Shown: one piece after another, positions 45,065 to 53,475 of the stretch
Position numbering within the stretch: position 1 is the first letter of the stretch
How the letters are laid out: the number at the start of each line of letters is the position of its first letter
NCBI GenBank assembly: GCA_013360405.1
Contig: JABWBR010000020.1
Span: 1-64,000, forward strand
Direction: 5' to 3'
Source: Saprospiraceae bacterium
Lineage (GTDB): Bacteria > Bacteroidota > Bacteroidia > Chitinophagales > Saprospiraceae
DNA: 64,000 nucleotides
The notes under the pieces: generated by a model
Database searches by the model: none
Seen by the model: the letters and a program-made list of their open reading frames with translations, nothing else
What the model was told of the DNA's origin: nothing
Position numbers and translations under genes: made by a program

Positions 45065-45337
45065 TTAATTCAGTTGAAAACCTTGTACGTATTGGTATTG
45101 CGTATTGGGGTTAGAAACCAGATCGACGTTTACGGTACAATTTTCGAATTGCACGGCATACGTTTGGCGGATATGGTTGCTATTGAGCGTAGACTTATCT
45201 TTGAGTACTGATCCGAGGAAAGCGCCTACTTCCTGGAATCCCTGCATCACTTCTTTTATAAAGTAGATGGCGTTACTGCTTGCTTCGGCGTTCATCAGGC
45301 CCACGGTCAAGGCCAGTTTAATTTTTCGGCTGTTCAT
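45065..45337 (-). CDS. Small uncharacterised protein
   Basis: 90 residues starting MNSRKIKLALTVGLMNAEAS. The early hydrophobic stretch is weak for a signal peptide. The middle (IYFIKEVMQGFQEVGAFLGSVLK) could be an amphipathic helix; the rest is polar with likely strands (TYAVQFENCTVNVDLVS). No family recognised. A terminator follows it, which supports a real transcript. The 45338-45577 gap upstream shows no clear feature apart from AT-rich sequence that could hold its promoter. Confidence 0.5.
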   Translation of the reverse strand: MNSRKIKLALTVGLMNAEASSNAIYFIKEVMQGFQEVGAFLGSVLKDKSTLNSNHIRQTYAVQFENCTVNVDLVSNPNTQYQYVQGFQLN

Positions 45338-45577
45338 AATCGGGATATGTTTTAGGGTGCATGGGAATTAAAATCGTCGTCTTTACCTTAAGAACTCTTT
45401 TTTTTCTCCGGATGTTGCTTCATGTCCATTTAAATTAATGTTAAAACTTTTAAGTGCAGATCATTTAGCAAGTACCAGACACTCAATTAATACCATAAAG
45501 TTGGGTGATGTTACCGATATGCGCCACTTTTTTTCTATGAACGGTAATTTTCGGGGGCTGAAAGGGGGTTTTTGGGT

Positions 45578-45785
45578 GACGGCCGGGGAGCATCCCGGGT
45601 GGTGACGGCCGGGGAGTATCCCGGGTGGTGACGGCCGGGGAGCATCCCGGGTGGTGACGGCCGGGGAGCATCCCGGGTGGTGACGGCCGGGGAGTATCCC
45701 GGATGGTGACGGCCGGGGAGCATCCCGGGTGGTGACGGCCGGGGAGCATCCCGGGTGGTGACGGCCGGGGAGCATCCCGGGTGGT
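45578..45785. repeat. 26-bp tandem repeat, eight units
   Basis: Exactly eight 26-bp units with boundaries at 45578, 45604, 45630, 45656, 45682, 45708, 45734 and 45760, each beginning GACGGCCGGGGAG. Variation is limited to GCAT/GTAT and one GGGTGG/GGATGG change. Each unit holds a small hairpin, CCGGG-N6-CCCGG. Short minus-strand ORFs through the block are a by-product of the repeat. Confidence 0.95.
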
Positions 45786-45825
45786 GACGGCAGTGAAATT
45801 TCTCATTGATTCCAAGCCGTCACTT

Positions 45826-45955
45826 CGTCACCCCCTGAGTCGGTTCCCAGCCGTCACCCCCTGAGCCAGTTCTCTGTCGTCACCCCCTGAGTCGGTTCCC
45901 AGCCGTCACCCCCTGAGCCAGTTCTCTGTCGTCACCCTCTGAGTCGGTTCCCAGC
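45826..45955. repeat. 26-bp alternating repeat, five units, inverted relative to the first block
   Basis: Five 26-bp units starting with CGTCACC at 45826, 45852, 45878, 45904 and 45930. They alternate between an A form (ending GTCGGTTCCCAGC) and a B form (ending GCCAGTTCTCTGT), giving a 52-bp higher-order period. GCCGTCACC here is the reverse complement of GGTGACGGC in the first block, so the two blocks form an inverted pair around a 40-bp spacer. Confidence 0.92.
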
Positions 45956-45965
45956 CGTCACCCAA

Positions 45966-46000
45966 AACAAAAAAAGGGCTATACCCGGAAGTACAGCCCC
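45966..46000 (-). terminator. Rho-independent terminator after ftsZ
   Basis: Minus strand: GGGGCTGTAC, short loop, GTATAGCCC and then a run of T with one G. It lies 28 nt past the ftsZ stop and ends the dcw transcription unit. The stem borders the 26-bp repeat block. Confidence 0.8.
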
Positions 46001-46027
46001 TGATGAATATCCAATGCTTATTCTGGA

Positions 46028-47491
46028 CTAATCTACATTGTCGTGTAAGTACGAATTGCCCTCCTTAAACTCGGGTTCTTCGTCGTCGCTGATCACCCAG
46101 CGCGACATTGAGTGGTCGCCGGAGTCGGGTACATCATCGAGATGGACGCCTCGGCGCAGGTAGGCGGGTTCGCTTTCCAATTCATTGATCGTTTGCGGAT
46201 TATTGAGCTTGAGCGTTTGCACGCGCAGTTTTTCGCGTCGTTTAGACTCGCGTTCCTGCATCTTGCGGCGTTCTTCGTCTTCGCGCTCTTTATCCTTATC
46301 GTCGTTTCTCACGTAGGGTTCTTCGTAGGAATAGTGGTGGCGCTGGTGGAACTTATCGTAGGCATTGCGGACATTATCAAACTCGAACGTATTGGCGTCG
46401 GGTTTGTCATTTTGTTCAAAACCTATATCCGACAGCGTAATGCGCTGCTCCGGGTTATTCCTTTTTTTTTCATCGTCATCGAGCGAAACCACGATGCGGT
46501 CGGTGGTCGTCGTTTTTTGCGCTTTGAGGTCGTCGTTGTGCTCAAAGCCCGTAGCGATCACCGTCACGCTGATCTTATCACCCAGTGATTCGTCGTAGCA
46601 ATTACCCCAGATGAGGTCGGTGCCGTAACCTGCTTCCTCCTGGACGAACTCCGTAATTTCGAAGATCTCGTCCATAGTGACCTCTTTGTTACCCGAAGAG
46701 ATATTGAGCAGGATATGCTGGGCGCCTTTGATATGGTTGTCCTCCAGCAGGGGTGAATGCAGGGCTTCGTCCACGGCGCGTTTGGCGCGGTCTTCGCCGG
46801 CTGCGGTCGCGGTGCCCATGATAGCTACACCGCTATCGCGCATCACCGTATTCACGTCTTCGAAGTCGACGTTGACATAGCCTGGCACCGTGATAATCTC
46901 TGCGATACCTTTGGCGGCAGTGGTGAGGATATTATCGGCCTCAGCGAAGGCTTCAGAGATAGACAGGTTGCCGTAGATCTGGCGCAGTTTATCGTTAGAT
47001 ATCACGATAAGCGTATCTACGTGTTTGCGCAGTTCCGACAAGCCGTCGGTGCCTTGTTCGGTACGGCGGCGCCCTTCAAAAGTAAAGGGCAGCGTAATAA
47101 TGCCTACCGTGAGAATATCCATCTCGCGCGCCGTTTTGGCGATGATAGGAGCGGCGCCGGTGCCGGTGCCGCCGCCCATGCCTGCGGTGATGAACAACAT
47201 GCGGCAATTATTTTCGAGATACTTGCGCACGTCCTCGATAGATTCTTCACAGGCCAGCTTGCCGATATTGGGCTTAGAGCCGGCGCCGCGACCTTCGGTA
47301 AGGAAGGGCCCCAGTTGAATTTTAGTAGGGACCGGGCTCATTTCCATGGCCTGGGAGTCGGTGTTGCAGATGGCAAAATCTACGCCGACGATACCCTGCT
47401 TGAACATGTGGGTAACCGCGTTGCTTCCGCCGCCGCCTACGCCGATAAGTTTTATGATCGGGCTTTCACCTTTTGGCAAATCGAATAACAT
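46028..47491 (-). CDS. ftsZ: Cell division GTPase FtsZ
   Basis: 487 residues. The tubulin signature GGGTGTG is at 106-112, the T7-loop region reads NVDFEDVNTVMRDSG, and the nucleotide-binding N-terminus has IGVGGGGSNAV. A charged linker of over 120 residues follows (rich in D/E/K/R, for example DDKDKEREDEERRKMQERES). The likely C-terminal peptide, EPAYLRRGVHLDD, is not at the end but is followed by about 35 acidic residues. FtsZ polymerises into the Z-ring that recruits the divisome. Last gene of the dcw cluster, followed by a terminator and the 26-bp repeats. Confidence 0.97.
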   Translation of the reverse strand: MLFDLPKGESPIIKLIGVGGGGSNAVTHMFKQGIVGVDFAICNTDSQAMEMSPVPTKIQLGPFLTEGRGAGSKPNIGKLACEESIEDVRKYLENNCRMLFITAGMGGGTGTGAAPIIAKTAREMDILTVGIITLPFTFEGRRRTEQGTDGLSELRKHVDTLIVISNDKLRQIYGNLSISEAFAEADNILTTAAKGIAEIITVPGYVNVDFEDVNTVMRDSGVAIMGTATAAGEDRAKRAVDEALHSPLLEDNHIKGAQHILLNISSGNKEVTMDEIFEITEFVQEEAGYGTDLIWGNCYDESLGDKISVTVIATGFEHNDDLKAQKTTTTDRIVVSLDDDEKKRNNPEQRITLSDIGFEQNDKPDANTFEFDNVRNAYDKFHQRHHYSYEEPYVRNDDKDKEREDEERRKMQERESKRREKLRVQTLKLNNPQTINELESEPAYLRRGVHLDDVPDSGDHSMSRWVISDDEEPEFKEGNSYLHDNVD

Positions 47492-47628
47492 GGCTGCTGT
47501 TTTTTGTGAATACTGCCGCTGGATGTCCGCTAGTTATATTAGTATCAGTAAGTGGGGGCATCCAATGGACATAAATCAAAATATCAACTCGCTGGGGCGC
47601 CCGTTGGCGTCCCGGGGCTAAGGCCCGG

Positions 47629-48960
47629 TCAGAATTCTGAATCGGGTTCTGCTTCAAACCACTCTTTGGTTTTGCGGAACAATTGTTCGTACCATTTGCC
47701 GCCGGCCATTGCGGTTTCTTCCTCTTCTATCTGGCTGGGCTGTTTCTCTTGGACAGGAGGCGCCTCGATGCGCACCTTGCCTGCTTCGAGGTCTTCAATG
47801 CCCTTGAGCAAGAGGCCGATCGCCGTAGCGAAAATCGGATTGCTCAGTTGTTCATTGTAGCCGTGCGCCAGGTGTTCAATGGGGATGCCGATGCGGGTGG
47901 GCAGTCCGGTGTGGTATTCCGACAGCTTATCGATATGGTTGAGCAAAGCGCCGCCACCGGTAAGCACGATGCCGCCGATAAGCTTGCGCTCGTAGCCCGA
48001 GCGGCGGATTTCCCACACCACATAGTCGAGGATCTCCTCTACGCGCGCCTGGATAATGCGGGCGAGGTTTTTCTCGGAGATTTCCTTAGGGTCGCGGCCT
48101 TTGAGACCGGGTATCGTAATGATACGGTTGTCGTAGACCTCCTCGGACATAGCCGAGCCGAATTTGACCTTCAGCTTTTCTGCCTGCTGCACCATTACAT
48201 TGCAGCCGTCCTTGATGTCTTTGGTAATCACATTGCCGCCAAAGGGCACCACGGCGGTATGGCGAATGATGCCATCCTGGAAAATCGTGATATCGGTAGT
48301 GCCTCCGCCGATATCTACCAGGGCTACGCCGGCTTCTTTTTCTTCTTCGCTGAGCACGGCGGCAGCCGAAGCGATGGGTTCGAGCGTCATATTGGCTACG
48401 CGCATGCCCGAACGTTCCACACAGCGATGGATATTATTAGAAGCGGTGATCTGGCCGGTAATAATATGGAAATTGGCTTCCATCCGGATGCCCGACATGC
48501 CGATGGGGTCGAGGATGCCCTGCTCATTGTCTACCGTGTATTCTTGTGGAATCACGTGCAGAATCTTGTCGCCGGGCGGCAACACCAGTTTGTGCATATC
48601 GGTAATAAGCCGGTCGATATCGCGCTGGCTGATTTCGGTGTGGTCGTTGTCGCGGGTTAAAATACCGCGGTGTTGCAGGCTTTTGATATGCTGCCCGGCA
48701 ATACCTACGTGTACCACTTTGAAATCGACGCCGGTGCTGCGCCGCACAATGCCAATGGCATCGGAAATGGCGTTCACCGTTTTTTCGATATTTGAAACGA
48801 CACCGCGGAGAACTCCTTCCGAATCCACTTTTCCCACCCCTAGAATCTCCAGTTTGCCATATTCATTGCGGCGCCCGGCGATGGCGCATACTTTTGTCGT
48901 GCCTATGTCCAGGGCAACGACTACATCCGGTCTGAAAGCATTGGTTTCCATCATAAACAT
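47629..48960 (-). CDS. ftsA: Cell division protein FtsA
   Basis: 443 residues, actin-like ATPase fold: phosphate-1 motif ALDIGTTKVCAIAG (16-29), the phosphate-2 segment VDIGGGTTDITIF and the adenosine motif GIVLTGGGALL. The C-terminal end (WYEQLFRKTKEWFEAE) is an amphipathic helix suited to membrane tethering of FtsZ. Three ATG codons (48960, 48954, 48951) are possible starts. A 137-nt gap without an ORF separates it from ftsZ. Confidence 0.96.
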   Translation of the reverse strand: MFMMETNAFRPDVVVALDIGTTKVCAIAGRRNEYGKLEILGVGKVDSEGVLRGVVSNIEKTVNAISDAIGIVRRSTGVDFKVVHVGIAGQHIKSLQHRGILTRDNDHTEISQRDIDRLITDMHKLVLPPGDKILHVIPQEYTVDNEQGILDPIGMSGIRMEANFHIITGQITASNNIHRCVERSGMRVANMTLEPIASAAAVLSEEEKEAGVALVDIGGGTTDITIFQDGIIRHTAVVPFGGNVITKDIKDGCNVMVQQAEKLKVKFGSAMSEEVYDNRIITIPGLKGRDPKEISEKNLARIIQARVEEILDYVVWEIRRSGYERKLIGGIVLTGGGALLNHIDKLSEYHTGLPTRIGIPIEHLAHGYNEQLSNPIFATAIGLLLKGIEDLEAGKVRIEAPPVQEKQPSQIEEEETAMAGGKWYEQLFRKTKEWFEAEPDSEF

Positions 48961-49007
48961 GTTTTGGTCAAGCGCGGGGTTTTACCTCGCAATTAATAGT
49001 TTGTCAG

Positions 49008-49781
49008 TTATCTTTTACACACTACCTGTCCTTTATATCGCAGGTCGACGGCGTCGTATTTGCGCCAGCCCTCGTAGGGCATACCTTCTTTATAAAAGAT
49101 TTTGAGTCTGTTGAGTTTGTCTTCCATATCGTGCATTCTGCCCAATTGAATCAAATGGTCTCCGATTTTGGGTACCAGCGTAAACTCGCCCCGATTATTC
49201 AGGTGGATTTGTTCGATCATAGACTGTAGAAATTCGTCGTTTCTGATAAACATGGTCAGTTCAAACAAATCTTTGAGCAGGTGGCGTTTGCGCTGCATAA
49301 AATCGGGCGTGTGGGGCGGTATGTTGCCGGTAGCTACCAACACGCGCGGGGAGAAGTGTTTGGACAGCGGCATTTTTGAGCCATCGACATCGAGGTAGTA
49401 GTTGAGACCGTTGTTGTCGATGATGCGCAACAAAGGTTCGCGTTGATCGATATCAATGGTTATCGCATTGTCGGCGCCGATAAAGGCGTCGGCATTGGCA
49501 ATAATGGGGTCGCTTTCCAATACTTTTTCCAGACGTTCAATATCCACCTCGCCCACCGGAAGTGCCGTAAGCGGATAACCGAAGCTGCGTTCGATCGTAT
49601 TCAGGATATCTTTGTCGTTAAGCAGTGAATTGCCGCTTTCCAGCGGGTTGATATTCACTTTAATTTCGACCACCTCGCTCGACTCCTTGCGTTCCACGGC
49701 AGAAATAACCATCACCCCTGCTGCGAAGAGCAGTGCGATGCCCGTGAGGCGCTTCAGTATATGGTTCAGTTCGGCAGTCAT
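49008..49781 (-). CDS. ftsQ: Cell division protein FtsQ
   Basis: 257 residues. A short cytoplasmic start, one membrane helix (about 12-28) and a periplasmic POTRA-like plus FtsQ-type domain (VEIKVNINPLESGNSLLNDKDIL, AITIDIDQREPLLRI). Sequence conservation is low, as is usual for FtsQ in this phylum, but position between murC and ftsA is diagnostic. It bridges early and late divisome proteins. Start overlaps the murC stop by 4 nt. Confidence 0.88.
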   Translation of the reverse strand: MTAELNHILKRLTGIALLFAAGVMVISAVERKESSEVVEIKVNINPLESGNSLLNDKDILNTIERSFGYPLTALPVGEVDIERLEKVLESDPIIANADAFIGADNAITIDIDQREPLLRIIDNNGLNYYLDVDGSKMPLSKHFSPRVLVATGNIPPHTPDFMQRKRHLLKDLFELTMFIRNDEFLQSMIEQIHLNNRGEFTLVPKIGDHLIQLGRMHDMEDKLNRLKIFYKEGMPYEGWRKYDAVDLRYKGQVVCKR

Positions 49782-51157
49782 CCTACGGTTGTATTATGAA
49801 CCCCTTTAGTAGAAGCCAACATAGCTTCAATGGGATTAATAAACGTATCTATATCGCCGGCGCCGATGGTCATGAGCACATCGAGTGGCCGCTGCGAAAG
49901 CGCTTCTATCAGTCTGCCCTTGTCGAGCAGTTGTTTATGGGGGTTTTTCATTTTATTAAAAACTATTTCAGAAGTGACACCGGGTATAGGCAGTTCGCGT
50001 GCGGGATAAATATCCAGCAGTAGTATGTCGTCGAAGCCGTCGAGCGCTTCGGCAAAACCGGCGGCAAAATCGCGGGTACGCGAAAACAGGTGGGGTTGAA
50101 AAACACCCGTCAGTTTTCTTCCCGGAAACAGTTGCCGCGCTGCCTGCACCACCGCTTTGATCTCCGTGGGGTGATGCGCGTAATCGTCAATATATACCCT
50201 GTGTTCGTCGCGATAGATAAATTCAAAGCGGCGCTTGACGCCTCCAAAAGTGGCCAGGCCTTCCCTGATCGCCGAGACATCGACACCGGTATGCAAGGCT
50301 ACGGTGATAGCCGCTGTGGCATTTTCTACGTTGTGGCGGCCGGGCATGGGCAAACGCAATCGCTCGATGGTGACTCCTTCGCCCACGTAGTCAAATACAA
50401 AATAACCATCTTCAACCCCTACGTTTCTGGCCTGGCGTTGTCCCTGATCGATACCGAATCCACTCACGTTGTCGAAACCCGCAAATTGGGGCATCAGTCC
50501 GTTTTGAACCCAAAGCCTGCCTCCCGGTTTCACCTGGCGGGCAAAAGCCATAAAGCCGGTATCGAGCAGCGTTTGGCTGTCGCCGTAAATATCGAGATGG
50601 TCGGCATCCATGGAGAGGATGACGGCGATATCGGGCGACAGGTGCAGGAACGAGCGGTCGTATTCGTCGGCTTCCACCACCACCCAATCGCTTTTACCGA
50701 TGAGGAAGTTGGACTGGAAGTTTTTCACGATACCTCCGAGGAATGCCGTACAGTCGATGCCACCGGTGCGCAACAAATGCGCGGTGATCGAGGAGGTCGT
50801 CGTTTTGCCGTGTGTGCCGGCGATTGCCGCCGTTTTCATACCCCTGCTGATGATCCCCAGTACTTCTGCACGCTTTTTGATAGGGTATCCATTTTTTTGA
50901 AAAAATACCAATTCGCTATGCGAAGCCGGAATAGCAGGGGTGTATATTACCAGGTCGATTCCTTCGGGAATAAAAGCAGGATCGTCGGTATAGTGTATAG
51001 CTGCGCCTTCGGCAACGAGTGCCTGGGTGAGGCTCGTTTCCGTGCGGTCGTATCCATAGACGGCTACTCTGCGGCTCAGGAAATACCGAGCTATGGCGCT
51101 CATACCGATACCGCCGATGCCGATAAAATACACTTTATGTAAATCCTGCAAATTCAT
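49778..51157 (-). CDS. murC: UDP-N-acetylmuramate--L-alanine ligase
   Basis: 459 residues. N-terminal Rossmann motif FIGIGGIGMSAIA, ATP-binding GTHGKTTTSS (114-123), Mur ligase central motifs (DEYDRSF, MPGRHNVENA) and DDYAHHPTEI in the C-terminal domain are those of MurC. It adds the first L-alanine of the peptidoglycan stem in the cytoplasm. 18 nt separate it from murG. Confidence 0.96.
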   Translation of the reverse strand: MNLQDLHKVYFIGIGGIGMSAIARYFLSRRVAVYGYDRTETSLTQALVAEGAAIHYTDDPAFIPEGIDLVIYTPAIPASHSELVFFQKNGYPIKKRAEVLGIISRGMKTAAIAGTHGKTTTSSITAHLLRTGGIDCTAFLGGIVKNFQSNFLIGKSDWVVVEADEYDRSFLHLSPDIAVILSMDADHLDIYGDSQTLLDTGFMAFARQVKPGGRLWVQNGLMPQFAGFDNVSGFGIDQGQRQARNVGVEDGYFVFDYVGEGVTIERLRLPMPGRHNVENATAAITVALHTGVDVSAIREGLATFGGVKRRFEFIYRDEHRVYIDDYAHHPTEIKAVVQAARQLFPGRKLTGVFQPHLFSRTRDFAAGFAEALDGFDDILLLDIYPARELPIPGVTSEIVFNKMKNPHKQLLDKGRLIEALSQRPLDVLMTIGAGDIDTFINPIEAMLASTKGVHNTTVG

Positions 51158-51175
51158 TTTTTGTATTAAAAATTA

Positions 51176-52300
51176 TCATTTTGCCGCTAGTTGCAACACC
51201 TCGCCGGCGATACGTTCGGCGGCGTCGGGGTGTGCCAGTTTGCGTGCGTTTTCACTCAAATTATTCAACAGCGCTTTGTCGGCCAGCAAATGCAGGGCCT
51301 CTTCGATCATTTTCTCCGGCGCATCGTTATCGCTGATCATCAGGGCGGCGCCGTGGTTGACCAGGGACTTTGCGTTTTTCGTCTGGTGGTCTTCGGCCAC
51401 ATTGGGCGAAGGCACCAGTATCGCCGGCTGTCCCAGCAGGCACAACTCAGAAATAGTGAGGGCGCCGGCCCGGCAAATCACCACATCGCTTAGGGTGTAA
51501 GCCAGGTCCATTCTTATGATAAAAGGCCGGATACGAACGTTAGGCAATTTGGCCGTATCGCTTTCTTTAAAGCGATCGTAATATAAACTGCCTGCTTGCC
51601 AGATCACCTGCACTTCCGGATGTTGAGCCAGGAGCGCTGCGTTGGCGGCCATCGCTTCATTGAGGCGATAGGCGCCGAGGCTTCCGCCGAAAACAAAAAT
51701 CGTAGGCCTGTCGGGTAAAAAATCGTAGTACCGGGCGGCCTCTGCTTTATCGGGGTGTGCTTCGCGCAAATCGCGGCGCACCGGGTTGCCGGTCAGGACG
51801 ATCTTTTCTTTAGGAAAATACCGCTCCATCTGGTCATAAGCCACACAAATGCGCGACACTTTTGCCGCCAGCAGGCGATTAGTTACGCCTGCGTATGAAT
51901 TCTGCTCCTGGATCAGACAAGGTATGCCGCGCCGCGAAGCCACCCGCAAAACGGGGCCGCTGGCATAACCGCCAACTCCTACTGCGACATCGGGCTTAAA
52001 CCGGCGCACGATGTCGCCGGCTTTCCACATGCTGGATACAAGTTTGAAAGGAAAAAGTAAGTTCCTCCAATCCAGGCTGCGGTGAAAACCGCTAATCCAC
52101 AAGCCTTCTATAGGGTATCCCGCTTTAGGGACTTTCTCCATTTCCATTTTACCTTTCGCACCCACAAACAAAATCTCGGCGTCGGGCGCCTTTTCACGGA
52201 TGGCATCGGCAATAGCGATAGCCGGGAAAATATGGCCGCCGGTGCCTCCTCCGCTGATTAATACCCTTATGGGGCGCGATATGTCGTTTTTTCGTTTCAA
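51176..52300 (-). CDS. murG: UDP-GlcNAc--undecaprenyl-pyrophosphoryl-MurNAc-pentapeptide transferase
   Basis: 374 residues, GT28 glycosyltransferase. The N-terminal glycine loop ISGGGTGGHIFPA (15-27), VGVGGYASGPVL and the C-terminal ICRAGALTISEL, PAILVPSPNVAEDHQTKNA donor-binding regions are present. It makes lipid II on the inner face of the membrane. It lies between murC and ftsW, 13 nt downstream of ftsW. Confidence 0.96.
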   Translation of the reverse strand: MKRKNDISRPIRVLISGGGTGGHIFPAIAIADAIREKAPDAEILFVGAKGKMEMEKVPKAGYPIEGLWISGFHRSLDWRNLLFPFKLVSSMWKAGDIVRRFKPDVAVGVGGYASGPVLRVASRRGIPCLIQEQNSYAGVTNRLLAAKVSRICVAYDQMERYFPKEKIVLTGNPVRRDLREAHPDKAEAARYYDFLPDRPTIFVFGGSLGAYRLNEAMAANAALLAQHPEVQVIWQAGSLYYDRFKESDTAKLPNVRIRPFIIRMDLAYTLSDVVICRAGALTISELCLLGQPAILVPSPNVAEDHQTKNAKSLVNHGAALMISDNDAPEKMIEEALHLLADKALLNNLSENARKLAHPDAAERIAGEVLQLAAK

Positions 52301-52313
52301 AATTGAATCTGCA

Positions 52314-53471
52314 TTATTCTTCTTCTACCGGTACGGGGGACACCGTTTCAATGTATTTGCTCACGCTGAGAATAATGCCCAGCGAGATACAAGTAAATAT
52401 GATCGACGTACCGCCCATGCTGATAAAAGGCAGCGTAATACCCGTAACGGGCACCAGGTGCACCGCCACTGCTATGTTAATAAATGCCTGCAACACAATC
52501 AATATACTTAAACCCATGGCCAACATAGCGCCAAAAGCTTTCGGGCTTTTTGTCACCAGGCGCGTTACCCTGAAAAACAACAAGGTATACAGCGAAATCA
52601 ACAAAGCGCCTCCCAGCACGCCATACTCTTCACAAATGATGGCATAGATAAAATCGGAATAGGAGGAGGGCAAAAAATTGCGCTGGATACTATTGCCGGG
52701 GCCTTCGCCCAGCCAGCCTCCGTTAGCAATGGCTATTTTAGCCTGTTGCACCTGGTATACACCATCGGGGTTGGACAAAAACTCTTGAATTCGGGTTGTC
52801 CACGTGGTGGACCGGATAAAGTCGGGGAAAAAGCTCCCCATCAAAAACAACATGGCAAACACCACGACCCCCAGCATGATCAGCAATATAATATACTTAA
52901 GGGCCACCCTTCCCACAAACATCATACCCAAACAAGCAGTGAACAATACGCCCGCCGTAGATAAGTCGCTGGGGGCAATCAATCCGCAAATCAGCAGCAC
53001 GGGCACTATAATGGGCAAAAAGGCGCTGTTAAAATCTTTGATATACTCCTGCTTGGTAGAAATAGCCCTGGCCACATAAATAATGAGCGCCAACTTCGCA
53101 AAATCGGAGGTTTGGATCGTGAGCCCCACAAAAGGCAGCAAAATCCATCGCCTGGCCTCGTTAATATTGGGCCCGAAAGCGACCGTGTAGATCAACAGCG
53201 GCACTGCAATCGTAATAAGCGCCGGCGCCCAGCGCGAATAGCGCATATAGTGCATGAGATGAGCCACATAAGTGAGGAACAGTCCCACCACCAATACCAA
53301 TCCGTGCTTCAACAGGAATGCCTCGGTATTGCCGCCGCGCTCCCGGTACGCCAGCATACCGGTAGAGCTGTATACCGCCAGCAAAGAGAAGATAGCCATT
53401 ACGGCGATGATCGCCCAAATGGTACGGTCTCCTCTGAGTTCGGCATAAATTCGTGCAGCAAATGTGGACAT
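52314..53471 (-). CDS. ftsW: Lipid II polymerase FtsW (SEDS family)
   Basis: 385 residues with about ten membrane helices. SEDS hallmarks: NEARRWILLPFVGLTIQTSDFAK near residue 105, the large loop TTRIQEFLSNPDG-YQVQQAKIAIANGGWLGEGPGNS near 235, and FISMGGTSIIF near the end. It polymerises septal glycan together with the FtsI transpeptidase encoded upstream in the cluster. Starts 4 nt after the murD stop. Confidence 0.95.
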   Translation of the reverse strand: MSTFAARIYAELRGDRTIWAIIAVMAIFSLLAVYSSTGMLAYRERGGNTEAFLLKHGLVLVVGLFLTYVAHLMHYMRYSRWAPALITIAVPLLIYTVAFGPNINEARRWILLPFVGLTIQTSDFAKLALIIYVARAISTKQEYIKDFNSAFLPIIVPVLLICGLIAPSDLSTAGVLFTACLGMMFVGRVALKYIILLIMLGVVVFAMLFLMGSFFPDFIRSTTWTTRIQEFLSNPDGVYQVQQAKIAIANGGWLGEGPGNSIQRNFLPSSYSDFIYAIICEEYGVLGGALLISLYTLLFFRVTRLVTKSPKAFGAMLAMGLSILIVLQAFINIAVAVHLVPVTGITLPFISMGGTSIIFTCISLGIILSVSKYIETVSPVPVEEE

Positions 53472-53475
53472 AATC

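Noticed and set aside
45461-45815. Proline/arginine-rich minus-strand ORFs (104 and 110 codons) over the 26-bp repeat
   Set aside because: The 26-bp unit is read in all three frames in turn, so the open frames come from the repeat lacking stop codons. There is no ribosome site or family similarity.
45578-45955. CRISPR-like array
   Set aside because: The units are directly adjacent with no unique spacers, and no cas genes are present. The Cas4-like domain at 41563 belongs to a Dna2-type helicase.
47683-48660. 325-codon plus-strand ORF
   Set aside because: It lies wholly antisense to ftsA, with no domain character; a shadow of a GC-rich gene.
50090-51142. 350-codon plus-strand ORF
   Set aside because: Antisense to murC; composition and lack of motifs mark it as a shadow.
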